Below, piece by piece: positions 9,490 to 21,556 of a DNA stretch of 64,000 nucleotides. Source of the stretch: Ephydatia muelleri (Eukaryota; Porifera; Demospongiae; Spongillida; Spongillidae); the NCBI GenBank assembly GCA_013339895.1, contig JABACO010000007.1, positions 1,861,929 to 1,925,928 on the forward strand, written 5' to 3'. The position numbers and the translations under genes are program-made. Position 1 is the stretch's first letter. Each line of letters begins with the position of its first letter. The notes beneath the pieces are model-generated. The model had not been told where the DNA came from, searched no databases, and saw only the letters and a program-made list of their open reading frames with translations.

Positions 9490-12400
9490 TTTCCATCATG
9501 CATTGCGCTGATATTGCGAGCACACCGCCTTCTGACAACAGTGAAGTAATATAAAATTTAACCAGTGGTATGGCAGCGGAACAATTTTATAGTAGCCATA
9601 ATAAAAACTGTGTATTTAAGTGGACATAAAAGTTTGCAAAATGGTGACATGCATGCACTTGTAGGGTATCGTGTACTCGTATAAGTATTTTCTATTGCTG
9701 CAAAACGCTAGTAAGAATTTCACGACGACACGATCAGTCTTGTTTTTGAATACACGTCAACTGACAAATGGAGGCAGTATTCACTAGTCTTTATCTAAAA
9801 AACCATGGTAATTTGTGTTGTCCAATCCTACATGTATTTTGAAATCAATGAAAATGTTTTGATTTACTTGTTTAACTTGTTCCTAATCCTTCAGTATGTT
9901 TGAACAGGTATCAGTAGCCATCTAACAATAGTTCCTTTTATGCACACTATAGTACTCGCATTTAAATGGACCAAAACTGCAAAATTGTACAAGCTACAAT
10001 AGAATATGCAACTGCTTATACCGTAGATACTTTAGAAAGGGATTGGAAGCGCATCATGTGAGCCATTGAGCCTGTACACGCACTCCATGATCGCGCTAAT
10101 CACACCTTTCAAGTGGTTAAATCCAAGCAGAGTGTTTAGAATGTGGCACCACTAACCTTTGTTAGGCATTTATCATTCTGGAATAACAATAGTACTAGAC
10201 GCGTAGAAATTTTTGTCGCCATCGCTTTCTTGAAGGTTCACTATGCTTTCTCTGTTTAAAAAGACCATTTTGCAACGAGGGTGTTTTTTATGGTCATCGG
10301 ATCGTGAGTTACACTCTCATAGTACAAAAGAGCCAAACGAGACATGCTTCACGCATGTACATGTACCTGTCTCCATCCAATCCTAAGTGCTTTTATGATG
10401 GTATGTACAAATCCTGAGTGAGCAGTGATTGCTCCAGCAGGGACTTTTTTGTTTTCCGAAAAGAGTGCGTGCTTTTCTAAAAACACTGCCGCAAACAGTG
10501 ATGATTTTAATGTGTGTATTCCCATCGTGTATAGCACTCAAGCATAATTCTCGTTGAACTCTGAGAATAAGAAGATTTAGAAAGAAGCAGGTTTGATATT
10601 AGATTTTGTTGGGATTAGTCATAGCCTTAGCAGTCAAGTGGATGGATAGCTCTCACAAACCGTAGGCTGATGGTGCCTACTTCGAACAGCAGAGCAGATC
10701 ACGGAGTGTAGGTGATAATTTTAATTTGCTATAATTAACTGCGCTTCCAATCCCAATAGAGTATACAGTGTATGCTTATACCTGCATGCTTTCCTTTAGG
10801 ATGAGGTTCAACTGGCTATGTGGTTTTCCCATTTTGAAAACCATTTGTCTCATATATTCTCAATTTCGTATTAGGCTTCAAGAGATTTGTTACAGCATAT
10901 ATTTATCTAAACATTCAGCTTACTGAATCGCGCGTTCTAGATCCTTACATGTCATTTGATGACAGTCACATTAGAAGTTGAATTGCTACTGTCTGATGTT
11001 CGTTTTGTTTCTTGTAATATATTCATCACTTGTTGTTGCATTACAAAAGGAAGGAAATTTGAAAACGTTGAACTGATGTTGCAAGATAGCACCTGTTTAA
11101 CAGGGTGCACTTTGCATGCACATATGTGTTATGTCTTGTTGGATTTTATGCCCAACTTACAAGTGGAGGCAACATTTAACGTCACCCACAGAGCTAATTC
11201 TGCATAGAAGCTACAACCATGGGTCCTGATACTACTGAAGTACTAATAGTTTTAGGAGATATGCCTAAAAATTGTAATTCTTTAGATGCAGTGCAGATAT
11301 CCAAGGCTACCTAGTGAGACTACGTGTCCTCGGATACCCTAGGCCGTGCTCCTGAGACTAGGCCCCTGCGAGGGGGCTCCTGAGACTCTAGCCGTAACTA
11401 GAGACTCAGGGCCTTATAGGACTATATCAGTCTGACTGCTTAGACTGTTAGCACTATTCAAATGACCACAACTATTGTCTTGCTACCAATATAGCTTCCA
11501 ATATAGCTCAGTGCACTTGTAGTCCAAACAATCTAAGTCCTTCCACTCCACGCTAAGAAATTCAAGAATTAGGGAATAGCAGGATACTTGATCTATAGAA
11601 GTGTGCCTCTTTAGAAAATGTATTGTATTATGTATGCAAACGTAGTGTACTGTTACATTAAATACATGTTACATGGTTTGCCTATGTTCTTATTGTATGC
11701 CTCAAAGCGTGTTTTCCTTGCAAGTACAAGAGTACAGTTCTGAGGAGGGAAAGAATGTGGGGCTGTTATCAGCGACTCCGTACAGCATACATTTGTTAAA
11801 GATTGGCAGATCTTTATTTCCAAATCTGTTGGACTCAAAGTATAACCAGCCTTCTACCAGTCTGTTACTCAACATATTTTTGACGAACTCATCAAATATG
11901 AGCACCCTATTGAGATCTGTGCAAATGATCCAGAGTCACATTTGTGGCCTTTAACTAGTGAGGAATGCTGTGCTCTGTGATATTTTGCGGGGTATACTTT
12001 CCAAAAAGTGTATTCGATTTTGCCTTTCACACTTAAGCTTCTTTGACAACCTCCCTTGTTGAAACCTTTCTTAAATAAAAATAAAAATATAATATTTTGC
12101 TCGCATATCGAGGGCTGTAAGTTAGCAATCACTAAGTAAAGAGATTTTCCAATCCTTCCATGCACCCCATCCACCTTCCTTCTTCTTGTAAAACTACTTT
12201 TGGGGCCGATTCCTTGAACTGTAAAGGTACAAGGATTGTCGAAAGGCGGGAGGTATTTTAAGCGTACTTTTGCGTTTGAAGCTATTGATCTTTACAATTA
12301 TAAAACTGGTTGTCTTGAAACCACCACTACGTCCCCATATATTCACTGTGCTTGCTCTGACGCTATCTTTCGTTGCTTGGTCATGCTGCCTGTTGCCACA

Positions 12401-12880
12401 GTAGTGACAAAAAAATTAGACTTCGCTTTCGCAGCGCGCTTTTGTCATCGTACACAGCCCAAAGTTTAAAAGATACCTAAACAGAACTAACCACGAGGGT
12501 AGAAAACCATCTAGGAAGTTTAGGAAATCATCCTCTCCTTTTACCTTGCGATGCCTCTGTTTTGACTTGTTTCTTCACTGCCACTCTGAGCAAACTTAAT
12601 TAGATTCATGAGAAACTATGATGACACATTGCGTTGAATGGGAATGGATGTAGCGTTTCCTATCCCGTTCCGTAAGGTTATTAATCTATGCATTGACCAA
12701 ACTGATGTTACCCATTTTGACCAAACTTCTCTTCAATGGAGACTATGACACACTTTGCAACGAATTGAAATAACTGACACTCACCCCTTGTCTAGCTTAG
12801 CTAGTCAATGAGGAAGAATGATGTACTAATGATCTTCCGTTAGTTCCTCCAGTCTGTATTTTGCCATTTTGTACCACTAT
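9490..12880. other. Intergenic stretch without recognisable genes
   Basis: AT-rich sequence with only short random open frames (none above about 100 codons, none with a recognisable domain). A GC-rich patch at 11300-11410 holds repeated CCTGAGACT and CTAGGC motifs in both orientations and may be an old foldback repeat. The frames at 11653-11954 and 12236-12469 show no family signature. Confidence 0.6.
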
Positions 12881-12889
12881 TCTTTGAGG

Positions 12890-13860
12890 CGATCATTTCA
12901 TCTATAATGTGTTGTAATCCTTGACAGTTTAAGCATTTCATTGATGATCAACATTCTCTCCCATGTGGCATTTCTTCAGGCACACAAAGTGTCTGCCAGT
13001 CTTTTATCTGCTTGCGTGCATCTTGGTTGGTTACCATTCTGTGGGAAGAAGATGAGGACGATCACAACTGCCATAGGACTTTTGATCTGCGCAGTGGCTT
13101 CTGCTCTTGTAATTGCTCGCTCCCTTGCTTTTATTTCTTTCTCCATGATTTCCATTGATTTTTTGATGCTCTAACTCTCAGCATCAATGTGTCTTCTAAC
13201 TGTCACGCAGAGTTCCTGAGGAAGCTGTTCCATGGTGGTGATGTGCCATACTACTCTAGATTTACCTCAAGCGACTTAAAGCACCTGACATGACCTATCT
13301 TGTTGTAGAGATGGCGAAGTTCACGTAGATTCAACAGCTTCCAGCCTCAGGTCCATGTATTTGTTTACCACCTGCTGTTTATTGCCAAAATCTTTCTCTC
13401 AAGCACAGCAACAGCTTCAGTATAGTTCGTGGCAGACAGAGAGTGACTGGAAAGTGCATCTGTGGCAGAACCCTTAAGTAGAGAGTGTAGATAGTTAAAA
13501 TGATCAATGTCAGAGTGCTCAGGATTGGAGTGCACTGATGAATCAAACACATCCCAAAACATGATCCAATTAGTAAGTTTGCCCTTGAACGTTTTCAGCT
13601 GTACCTTTGGGCGTTTCACCTTGGTACTTATCTTGCTTCCAACACTGCATGGTTCTGCTGCTGCCGATGGACATACTACTGCCTGGGATGTAGAATTCTG
13701 AGGTGGGGTAGAGCCCCTCATTGGGATCTCTGAGGAACGATTTATGTCCACCCCGGATCCGCTTCTTTTTCGCATCTTGTTCAGACATGTTCTTGAATTC
13801 CCACTCCATGGGCCATGTCAATATGTGCGATCGCAACTGATTCCCCAAGGCCATGCATCA
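12890..13860 (-). pseudogene. BEL/Pao retrotransposon gag remnant, copy A
   Basis: On the minus strand, 13365-13775 encodes a DUF1759-like gag segment typical of BEL/Pao elements. Its features are LKTFKGKLTNWIMFWDVFDS, then SVHSNPEHSDIDHFNYLHSLLKG, then SATNYTEAVAVLERK, matching the family pattern in which a 'kF.G....W..Fwd.F...vh.n..ls...kf.yL...l.g.A' block precedes 'tl...nY..A...L'. Nearer 12900-13000 a decayed CCHC-type knuckle (FVCLKKCHMGE) follows. No LTRs, protease or polymerase remain next to it. The same remnant, more damaged, lies at 57840-58900, so it was present before the segmental duplication. Confidence 0.7.
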
Positions 13861-14325
13861 CCCACTTGAGCTATCACACAATTAATGACAAGCTGAAATA
13901 ATAGACATGCTCAGAAGTTTAGAAACAAACGTACAAGCAACCGGTGGTTGTAACCATTGCAATATTTCAGTCTGCCAGTCTGCTTAATATATGAAAATAA
14001 TTTAGTGTTTTTTTTTCTTTTGTTGTATGATATACACATCTTGAATATTTAACCATAGATTGAACAATGCAACGTTAAACCAGTTTATAAATAGGTACAT
14101 ACTAACATGATGTGTGTAGTATAAATTGGGCACATGATTGGCACATTATAAACATTGAACTCAATTACAGTTTTTATTTGTACTCGAACCTTACTAATAT
14201 GAATCCAATCGACCTGGTACTAAACAAACCAATCAATGTACAATTAATCGTTGGGCCTACCCCATACTTCCATTTATTTATTTGAATATAAGTAACTAAT
14301 GCAGAATATATTCCTTCGCCTTCAG

Positions 14326-16448
14326 AATTATTGTCAGATAAGGTATCAGCTATTCTGGACAATTATAATGCTGTCACTTTTAAACGAGTTAGAAATGTCA
14401 AATTAATTTTCTATGGAGCCCCAAGAGCAGGGAAAACCACTCTTAGAAAACAGCTTCTGAGACATATTGAAGGCGAAAGATTTCAAAGGTGTGGCAGCTT
14501 TGAGCCAAGCACAAACATTGCAGAGGTGTGTGCTTCTATTGTTGTTGAACGAATAGCAATGACAAGTGAAGAAAATAATAATTGGAAATGGTCTGTTCAA
14601 AAGTTAGATCACATAGCAAAAGCACTGTTGCAATGCTTGGACAATAAACAGTTGCAATTGGAATTTAAAAGCAGTGATCATCAAGAAGCATCAGTAAATA
14701 TAGGTGCTATAGGAAGTGGTGCACAGCAAAAACCAAGTGTAGAGCAGCAACAGAGTGCTGAATCACAGGATTTGGGTGTACCCAATGCACCTTCACAGGC
14801 TTTACAAGAAGAGGCAAGCAACTGCACTGAAATTACTGAAACAAATCAACAAGAGAGAATGATTTCAGGTTTAAATATTAAAGAGCTATTTCTAAATGCT
14901 GTTGAAACAGGTCAATGGGCAGAGGTAATGGACACTCTTAATATTGACAATGCAACATTTCTACAGATTATTGATGGAGGTGGACAGCCCAGCTTTCAAG
15001 AGATATTTCCTCTCCTAATAAGTGGTCCATCTGTAACACTTCTTATTTTCAAACTGACTGATGATCTAGAAACATCCTATACAGTTCAGTATCAGCCAGA
15101 GAATGGAAGTGGAGGGCAAAAAGCATGGGAGGATGCCTATGTTGTTAAAGATATAATTTCTCATGCCATTTCCAGTTTTGTTTCACAAAAGAAAACAACA
15201 GCTCCTGTTCCATGTAAAATATTGCTAGTTGGTACTCATAAGGATAAACTAGGAGATGCCTCTCAAGACCCTCACGACAGGAACAAGAAAGCTAAAATTA
15301 AAAGTATTGCTGAACAATTGCATGGCTGGCTGCATCAATCAAAAGCATTTGAATCAATCCAAGTGAGAAGTATTGAGGACTTCATTACTAGCATTGACAA
15401 TAATGACGAAAATGATATAGTGTCAATAAGGAAAAAAATTGAAGAAACAATATCACAATTAGATTCTCAAGATATTCCAGCACCTTGGCTAGTGTTTGAT
15501 TTTGTTCTTCGTAAATATGCTAAACAGAACGAGTTGCAAAAGGTAGCAAAACGTGACTGTATAGTCATTGCCTCCATTTGTGGTGTTAAGGATGACGAAG
15601 TGGATGTGGTCCTCCATTATCTCCACTTTGTAGCAGGCACATTGCTGTACTATTCTGATATCCCTAAATTGAACCAATATGTGATTACTGACTTTCAGTT
15701 GTTATTTGACTCAATCTCAAAGATTATAATTCAGTTTTTTGACGACAACTCTGTACATGGCCCTCACATGATATATAAGAACTTGCTCAAACAGAAGGGA
15801 CAATTAGATGCTTCAGTTCTCAGAGATGTTCAAGGTTGTTTAACGGTGGATGAGCTCATTAGTCTGTTACATCATCGTCATATTATATCTAACATACACA
15901 TTGAGGAGGAGAAAAGGTATTTCATGCCGTCTGTGCTACCCAAAGCAGAATTGTCGTATAATCTGTCCAACAATTCTTCTTCCATTTTGGTATTGTTTGA
16001 TAATGGATGCTGTCCTGTTGGGCTCTTCTGTGCTGCAACAACTAGGCTTATTGTTAACCACAAATGGAGTGTCAATATTGGTGCATCACAATTCAGAAAT
16101 AAAATAAATTTCTATTGCACATGTTCAGGAAAATCATGCAATGTAATATTTAGTGCATTCTCTGCACACTATGAAGTATGCTTTATGGGAGAAGAATTGC
16201 CACAAGCCAAATGTATGATCTATCAAAATATAAATGATGTGTTTGCTGAGGTTTGTGAAGATATGAAGTATCCATCTCCATCATATGGGTTCTATTGTCC
16301 AGAGACATGCAAGTGTGGTGATGTTAGTTATTTACAGTATCAGCATCCTGCTACGTGTACATTCAATTGTGAGTCTCTGGAAATGAAGTGTTGTTATAGT
16401 GGTAAACCAAGTGATCTAACACAGAAACAAAAGCAATGGTTTCCACAG
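14326..16448 (+). CDS. Roc-COR GTPase (ROCO family) copy A, main exon
   Basis: The exon begins after the acceptor CCTTCAG at 14325 and reads 707 codons in one frame to a donor CCACAG|GTATGT. It encodes a Roc domain: P-loop GAPRAGKTT (residues about 30-38 of the exon), switch II DGGGQPSF (about 215) and THKD as the guanine-specificity motif (about 301). The COR domain follows from about residue 385 (PAPWLVFDFVLRKYAK, LHYLHFVAGTLLYYSD, YVITDFQLLFDSISKII). About 175 residues separate P-loop and switch II, much longer than a Ras fold, and include a Q/S/E-rich linker. ROCO proteins bind and hydrolyse GTP and use COR for dimerisation. Upstream exons were not found; the entry phase (2 nt before TTA) requires at least one. 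No kinase or LRR is visible in the window. Confidence 0.88.
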
Positions 16449-16847
16449 GTATGTGTAACAATGCACGGTTTAAACCTTTCCAGTATTATGTAAAAATTTA
16501 TAGTCATAATAATGCATGTATTTACAGATTTAAAATGGTAATATCAGATAATTTCCGCAAAAATGGACCTAATGCATGTTTTTTCAAGATTTATAATCTA
16601 TGAAATGTCCTGTGCACATTGCTTCTTACACACTGAGAATTGAAGTATGTTATGGAGTTGTAAGCTTTGAATTTTTAATTAGCCGTACATTTCAACGCAA
16701 GTGTTACATTTCTATTGCCCATACTGGAAATTTTATATGTTAGGTCCCTATTCGCAGAAACAATCCCAGGTACATATGTGGATTGGAAAATGTGAATTGT
16801 GTTCTAATATTATGCAGACAATTTAATGTCTTTCTACTGCTTTCCAG

Positions 16848-16878
16848 GAGCAGATGATGTCACATGAGCAGAGAAAAG
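16848..16878 (+). CDS. Roc-COR copy A, micro-exon 2 (31 nt)
   Basis: It lies between the acceptor CTGCTTTCCAG and the donor GTATTG. It reads EQMMSHEQRK in the phase left by the main exon and exits in phase 1. The homologous segment in copy B (61714-61744) has the same length and signals, which supports its being an exon rather than chance. Confidence 0.6.
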
Positions 16879-17076
16879 GTATTGCTTAACTATTGAGTCA
16901 AGAAAAATTTGGCCTCTATCCCTCCCAGCCCACACCCTATAATATTATTTACTCAAAGCAACTCACAACACATTTGCACATGTCTCACACTATCACCTGT
17001 TCCAGCCTGAGTTAACACTGTTTTGCTGTAATAAGCAAGTGCATTTATGTTAGAATTCATATCTAGATACAGCTTT

Positions 17077-17154
17077 ACCTCGTTCCCAGGCCCTATTTTT
17101 ATATTAAAGTTACGGGGGCAAAACTTTAATATAAAATAGGGCCTGCGAACGAGG
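17077..17154. mobile_element. Hairpin MITE with 14-bp target duplication
   Basis: A 78-bp near-perfect inverted repeat has arms CCTCGTTCCCAGGCCCTA and TAGGGCCTGCGAACGAGG. It is flanked by the direct repeat CTAGATACAGCTTT (17063-17076 and 17155-17168). The paralogous segment in copy B (61931-61944) has a single CTAGATACAGTTTT and no hairpin, so copy B is the empty site and the insertion post-dates the duplication. The element carries no coding sequence. Confidence 0.9.
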
Positions 17155-17220
17155 CTAGATACAGCTTTGCCTTACAATTTTGAATTTTGAATGTTTTTTT
17201 TTTTTTTCATCATCTTGTAG

Positions 17221-17268
17221 CACCTTCGTTCCAGCCAGGGTTGAGAAACCAACTAGTGAAGCTGGAAG
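17221..17268 (+). CDS. Roc-COR copy A, exon 3 (48 nt)
   Basis: It lies between a T-rich tract ending TCTTGTAG and the donor GTTAGT. It takes phase 1 from the micro-exon, reads APSFQPGLRNQLVKLE and leaves in phase 1, which fits the Death-domain exon at 20345. The copy B counterpart (61993-62040) has a TAA in this frame. The 27-bp minisatellite begins only about 25 bp past this donor. Confidence 0.6.
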
Positions 17269-17293
17269 GTTAGTTTTAAAATGTTTCTGTGTA

Positions 17294-18210
17294 ATGGAAG
17301 ACCACTTGTATGGAGGACCACATGTACATCATGTGTATCGAGGACCACATGTACATCATGTGTATGGAGGACCACATGTACATGATGTGTATGGAGGACC
17401 ACATGTACATGATGTGTATAGAGGACCACATGTACATGAGGACTACATGTACATGATGTGTATGGAGGACCACATGTACATGATGTGTATAGAGGACCAC
17501 ATGTACATGATGTGTATGGAGGACCACATGTACATGATGTGTATGAAGGACCACATGTACATGATGTGTATGGAGGACCACATGTGCATGATGTGTATGG
17601 AGGACCACATGTACATGATGACTGTATGGAGGACTACATGTACATGATGTGTATGGAGGACCACATGTACATGATATGTATGGAGGACCACATGTACATG
17701 ATGTGTATGGAGGACCACATGTACATGATGTGTATAGAGGACCACATGTACATGAGGACTACATGTACATGATGTGTATGGAGGACCACATGTACATGAT
17801 GTGTATAGAGGACCACATGTACATGATGTGTATGGAGGACCACATGATGAAGGACCACATGTACATGATGTGTATGGAGGACCACATGATGAAGGACCAC
17901 ATGTACATGATGTGTATGGAGGACCACATGATGAAGGACCACATGTACATGATGTGTATGGAGGACCACATGTGCATGATGTGTATGGAGGACCACATGT
18001 ACATGATGACTGTATGGAGGACTACATGTACATGATGTGTATGGAGGACCACATGTACATGATGTGTATGGAGGACCACATGTACATGATGTGTATGGAG
18101 GACCACATGTACATGATGTGTATGGAGGACCACTTGTACATGATGTGTATGGAGGACCACATGTACATCATGTACCACATGTACATGATGTGTATGGAGG
18201 ACCACTTGTG
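17294..18210 (+). repeat. 27-bp minisatellite, ~33 units, in Roc-COR intron
   Basis: The unit is GACCACATGTACATGATG followed by TGTATGGAG (27 bp). Higher-order structure is visible: shortened units (GACCACATGATGAAG) recur three times between 17840 and 17940, and GATGACTGTATGGAGGAC recurs at 17615 and 18005. The array starts just after the donor of exon 3. Copy B has the same repeat with only about 10-11 units (62083-62372), so copy number differs about threefold between the duplicates. Open frames across it are repeat artefacts. Confidence 0.95.
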
Positions 18211-20344
18211 CAGGATCTCACATGGTACAATTATGTGACACGCCAAAAGGCTGTGAATGTTGCAAATGATTTTTAAGAGATTGAAACTGTTCCACACTTG
18301 TTTCTGTCTCTAGTTGTTGAAAAAATGTTTGTTAAGTGACCTAATACCTAAACTGATGCAATGTAAATTTAATAAGTCTGAATGCCAAATGTGACATTAA
18401 TCCTGGCCAGGTACATGTTCTATCGTACTAATCATAATTGAGAAATCGTGACCCAAGTTTAAAAAGAAAACATTGTATTTTGAATATAGAAGTGAGGGGA
18501 AAAGATGAAAACATAAATAGGTTGCATTGTGCAAATAAAATTTTAGTATGTGCGCTCACTGTTGTACAGGATTCTATATACATGTGCGTACAACGCTCCC
18601 ATGTATGATCTCACAACTGTACATAAGTACTGGAATCCACAACACAGCATTTCACAGTATGAACTGAATGCCATATCATCTGTCACTGCAACTGTAGCCA
18701 GGAAAATGGAATTTCAGATGAAGCGAAAGGAGGGAAAACTTGGTGTGCAAAACGTTTTTCTAAAAGTGTTTGCTCTTCACTGAATAATCAACTGAGGAAA
18801 ACAATTATAGGGATAGCTACATGTGCCCAGAAAATAAACTAGCAGGGCTGAATCAGCAGTTCATGATAATACTATTGAGCATGTACGAGAATCGGATTAA
18901 TGTCACACATTTCATTCAGTCCCATTACAAGAATGTAGACGGCTATTAAACAGTAGGGGAGGCGGATGTGGAGGTGGTTCTATGAGGGGTTACGCCCTCT
19001 CTAACTACTATGAAGCGCTGTAAGCTTGAGGCCTGGGGCAGAGCCCCGGAAGCTTTTCAAGTCTGCATTATTAATCTTCAGAACCATTGATTGTATTCTC
19101 CATGTGCACATGGCTGGCTAGAAGATGCGTTGGTAATGTCAACGCTGGGCCATGTAGCTGCTAAGCACAGACATGAAGAAAAATAAGAGGGTGTGGGTGT
19201 GGTAGTGAGGTGGGTGTGGTAGTGAGGCTGCTCCCTAGCCATCCAATTAATGGACATGGTGGAGAACTGTAAGCATTGGAGTGTGGGGCAAAAGGCGAGA
19301 AACGTTCTAGAGTTGTGCATTCAGTAAAGTGATTGCATGCATATAAAAACATTGATTACATTGCCGTACCCAAAGAAGCTTGTACAAGCATACAAGTAAA
19401 CATATACCAGTTGAAACCAGACGACCAGACTTATGGCTATGGTCCTTGTCTCACAACACTAACTCTCTTATGATCCATATCATTATTTCCTAAATTGTCA
19501 CTAATAATATTAATACAAACACACGTCTATAAATCCTTACTGGCCGGAAAAATGTGTGTGTGGGGGGGAGAGGGGGCTGATGGCCCTTTGCCCCACCCCT
19601 TGTCTGTGCGGCAAATGCACTAAGCTTGTACTTGCATTGCCCAACATTACGTGTGCATAAACCTATGGTTTCAAAAACAGGCCCTGTACAATTCTCTGAG
19701 GGGGGGCATATTTTGTCAACCTTTTATAAATTTTGGTGTATCACAAAGCCATATTATCTTCGCTGGTAGCATTTGTGCATAAATAATTTTAGTGTGTGAG
19801 TTCTATGGGGACCTGTATACAGAGTAGTGTTGACCTTTCATCCTTTTGTATCCCTTTTCGTAGGCCTGTAGGCGTTTGTAAGTGCATGTATACACGCCAT
19901 TACTTGCCTCCTATATATACATGTGAATTGCCTATATCAATTTATGGGAAATTGAATTGAATTGAATTGAATTAAAAAATTTATTTCATCTATGCAGTCA
20001 TAACCATTATAATTCCGAATCTAGAAAACATTTGTATTGTATAGTTTTTATTGTTTCATTGTTTTGTAGTGAATAGTAAAGTGAGAAATAAATACTTCAA
20101 TCTGGATATTTTAGTGCTGGTATTTTCATGTATGTCACGTGTACAACTAGTGTGTTAAGTAGTGCTACAGCTATACAGGTAGCTATCTGCGTATTGTATA
20201 GTGTGGCTTAAAGCCAGGTTCATACTAGACAACCAGATTATAGCATACATGAAGATCTTTGTACAATAATATTATGTGCTGTATGTGTCCTGCTTTCTAG
20301 TTTAATTGTCAGTGTGTTAATGATAGCCTCTACTGGATACACAG
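18211..20344. other. Probable last intron of Roc-COR copy A
   Basis: No recognisable coding sequence. A 77-codon frame at 18550-18783 is out of phase with the exons around it and has no known signature. A short GAATT pentanucleotide run lies at 19952-19975. The stretch ends in the acceptor GGATACACAG before the Death-domain exon. Confidence 0.5.
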
Positions 20345-20670
20345 GTGTGCCTACAGTGAAGCTGTTGACTTCCCTTCCAATCCTGGGTGATGGTGCGAAG
20401 AAGAACCTTAACATCATACAGAGAACAAGTACACGCTATACCAAACTAGCAATGTTCCTCTTGGATGATGACAACTGTGAGATAGTCGACTGTCTTAAGG
20501 AAAAATGCCATGGTGACCCTGAAGAGATTGTTACAGCTGTGTATAAGAAGTGGATCAATGGAGCTGGACGGAAACCTGTAACATGGCAGACACTAGTTGA
20601 TGTGCTAAGAGATATTGAACTGACTAGTTTGGCTGAGGAAATAGAGACAGCTCTGAACCTGAATACATAG
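20345..20670 (+). CDS. Death-domain exon, probable C-terminus of Roc-COR copy A
   Basis: From the acceptor ACACAG it reads about 108 codons to TAG. The fold resembles a Death domain of about 85 residues: helix pattern YTKLAMFLLDDD, DCLKEKCHGDPEEIV, a conserved Trp in YKKWINGAG, then TWQTLVDVLRDIEL and a final LAEEIETAL. Such domains mediate homotypic assembly of signalling complexes at the membrane or in the cytosol. Its entry phase (GT completing a codon begun by G) matches exon 3 exactly, giving a Roc-COR-Death protein of about 840 visible residues. The 3-kb intron and modest acceptor leave room for it to be a separate small gene. Confidence 0.62.
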
Positions 20671-21084
20671 AAAATACTTCAAACCTCTAGATCAATATGT
20701 GTTGTAATATTTAGCATTCTACAACATGTAACATGCACAGGTCCTGGGATGTGTGTATGGGTATGTGTAGTGGTGGGTGGATGTATGTGTGTGTATGTGT
20801 GTGTATGTGTGCAGAATTAGAACTTTCCCAGTGTCATCAGTTTGTCACATCACCTGAAGTGGGGGAGGTGGTCAGGAGAGGAGAAGGGGGAGGGGCCCAG
20901 TGTTACTATTTTTAGCCAATGTGCAGTTAAAATCTTTGCTATCAAAAAATCTTTTGTTCACACCACATTAAAACACATGCTTCCAAAGCTAATTGCATGC
21001 ACACAGCCACACAAGCGTGCACACACATACAATTACTACACACATACACACACACACCTTGTTCAGTAATAAGTGATTATTTTC
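20671..21084. other. 3' flank of Roc-COR-Death gene
   Basis: No gene seen. GT-rich (20760-20815) and CA-rich (21000-21060) dinucleotide patches precede the 21-bp minisatellite. Confidence 0.5.
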
Positions 21085-21556
21085 TTGGGGAACCGGATCC
21101 TAACCTTGGGGAACCTGATCCTGACCTTGGGGAACCCAATCCTAACCTTGGGGAACCGGATCCTGACCTTGTGGAACCTGATCCTGACCTTGGGGAACCC
21201 GATCCTGACCTTGGGGAACCCGATCCTAACCTTGGGGAACCTGATCCTGACCTTGGGGAACCCGATCCTAACCTTGGGGAACCGGATCCTGAGCTTGTGG
21301 AACCTGATCCTGACCTTGGGGAACCCGATCCTAACCTTGAGGAACCTGATCCTGACCTTGGGGAACCTGATCCTGACCTTGGGGAACCCGATCCTGACCT
21401 TGGGGAACCCGATCCTAACCTTGGGGAACCTGATCCTAACCTTGGGGAACCGGATCCTGACCTTGTGGAACCTGATCCTAACTTTGAGGAACCCAATCCT
21501 AACTTTGGGGAACCGGATCCTAACCTTGGGGAACCTGATCCTGACCTTGGGGAACC
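21085..21556 (+). repeat. 21-bp minisatellite, ~22 units
   Basis: The unit is GGGGAACCTGATCCTGACCTT. It varies at the Pro codon's third base (CCT/CCG/CCC), G/A at the Asp/Asn position and GGG/GTG, with no length changes. In one forward frame it would encode LGEPDPD repeats (189-codon frame 20997-21566). The reverse strand and another forward frame are open too. Variation is not biased to third positions of any frame, so I treat it as non-coding. Confidence 0.9.

Noticed and set aside
8114-9511. 465-codon and several other overlapping open frames
   Set aside because: Products of the 36-bp minisatellite; all three forward frames and one reverse frame are open and none has a domain.
18550-18783. 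77-codon frame in the last Roc-COR intron as an extra exon
   Set aside because: After a plausible acceptor (TTGTACAG) the phase inherited from exon 3 meets a stop; the open frame is in a different phase and the Death-domain exon fits exon 3 directly.
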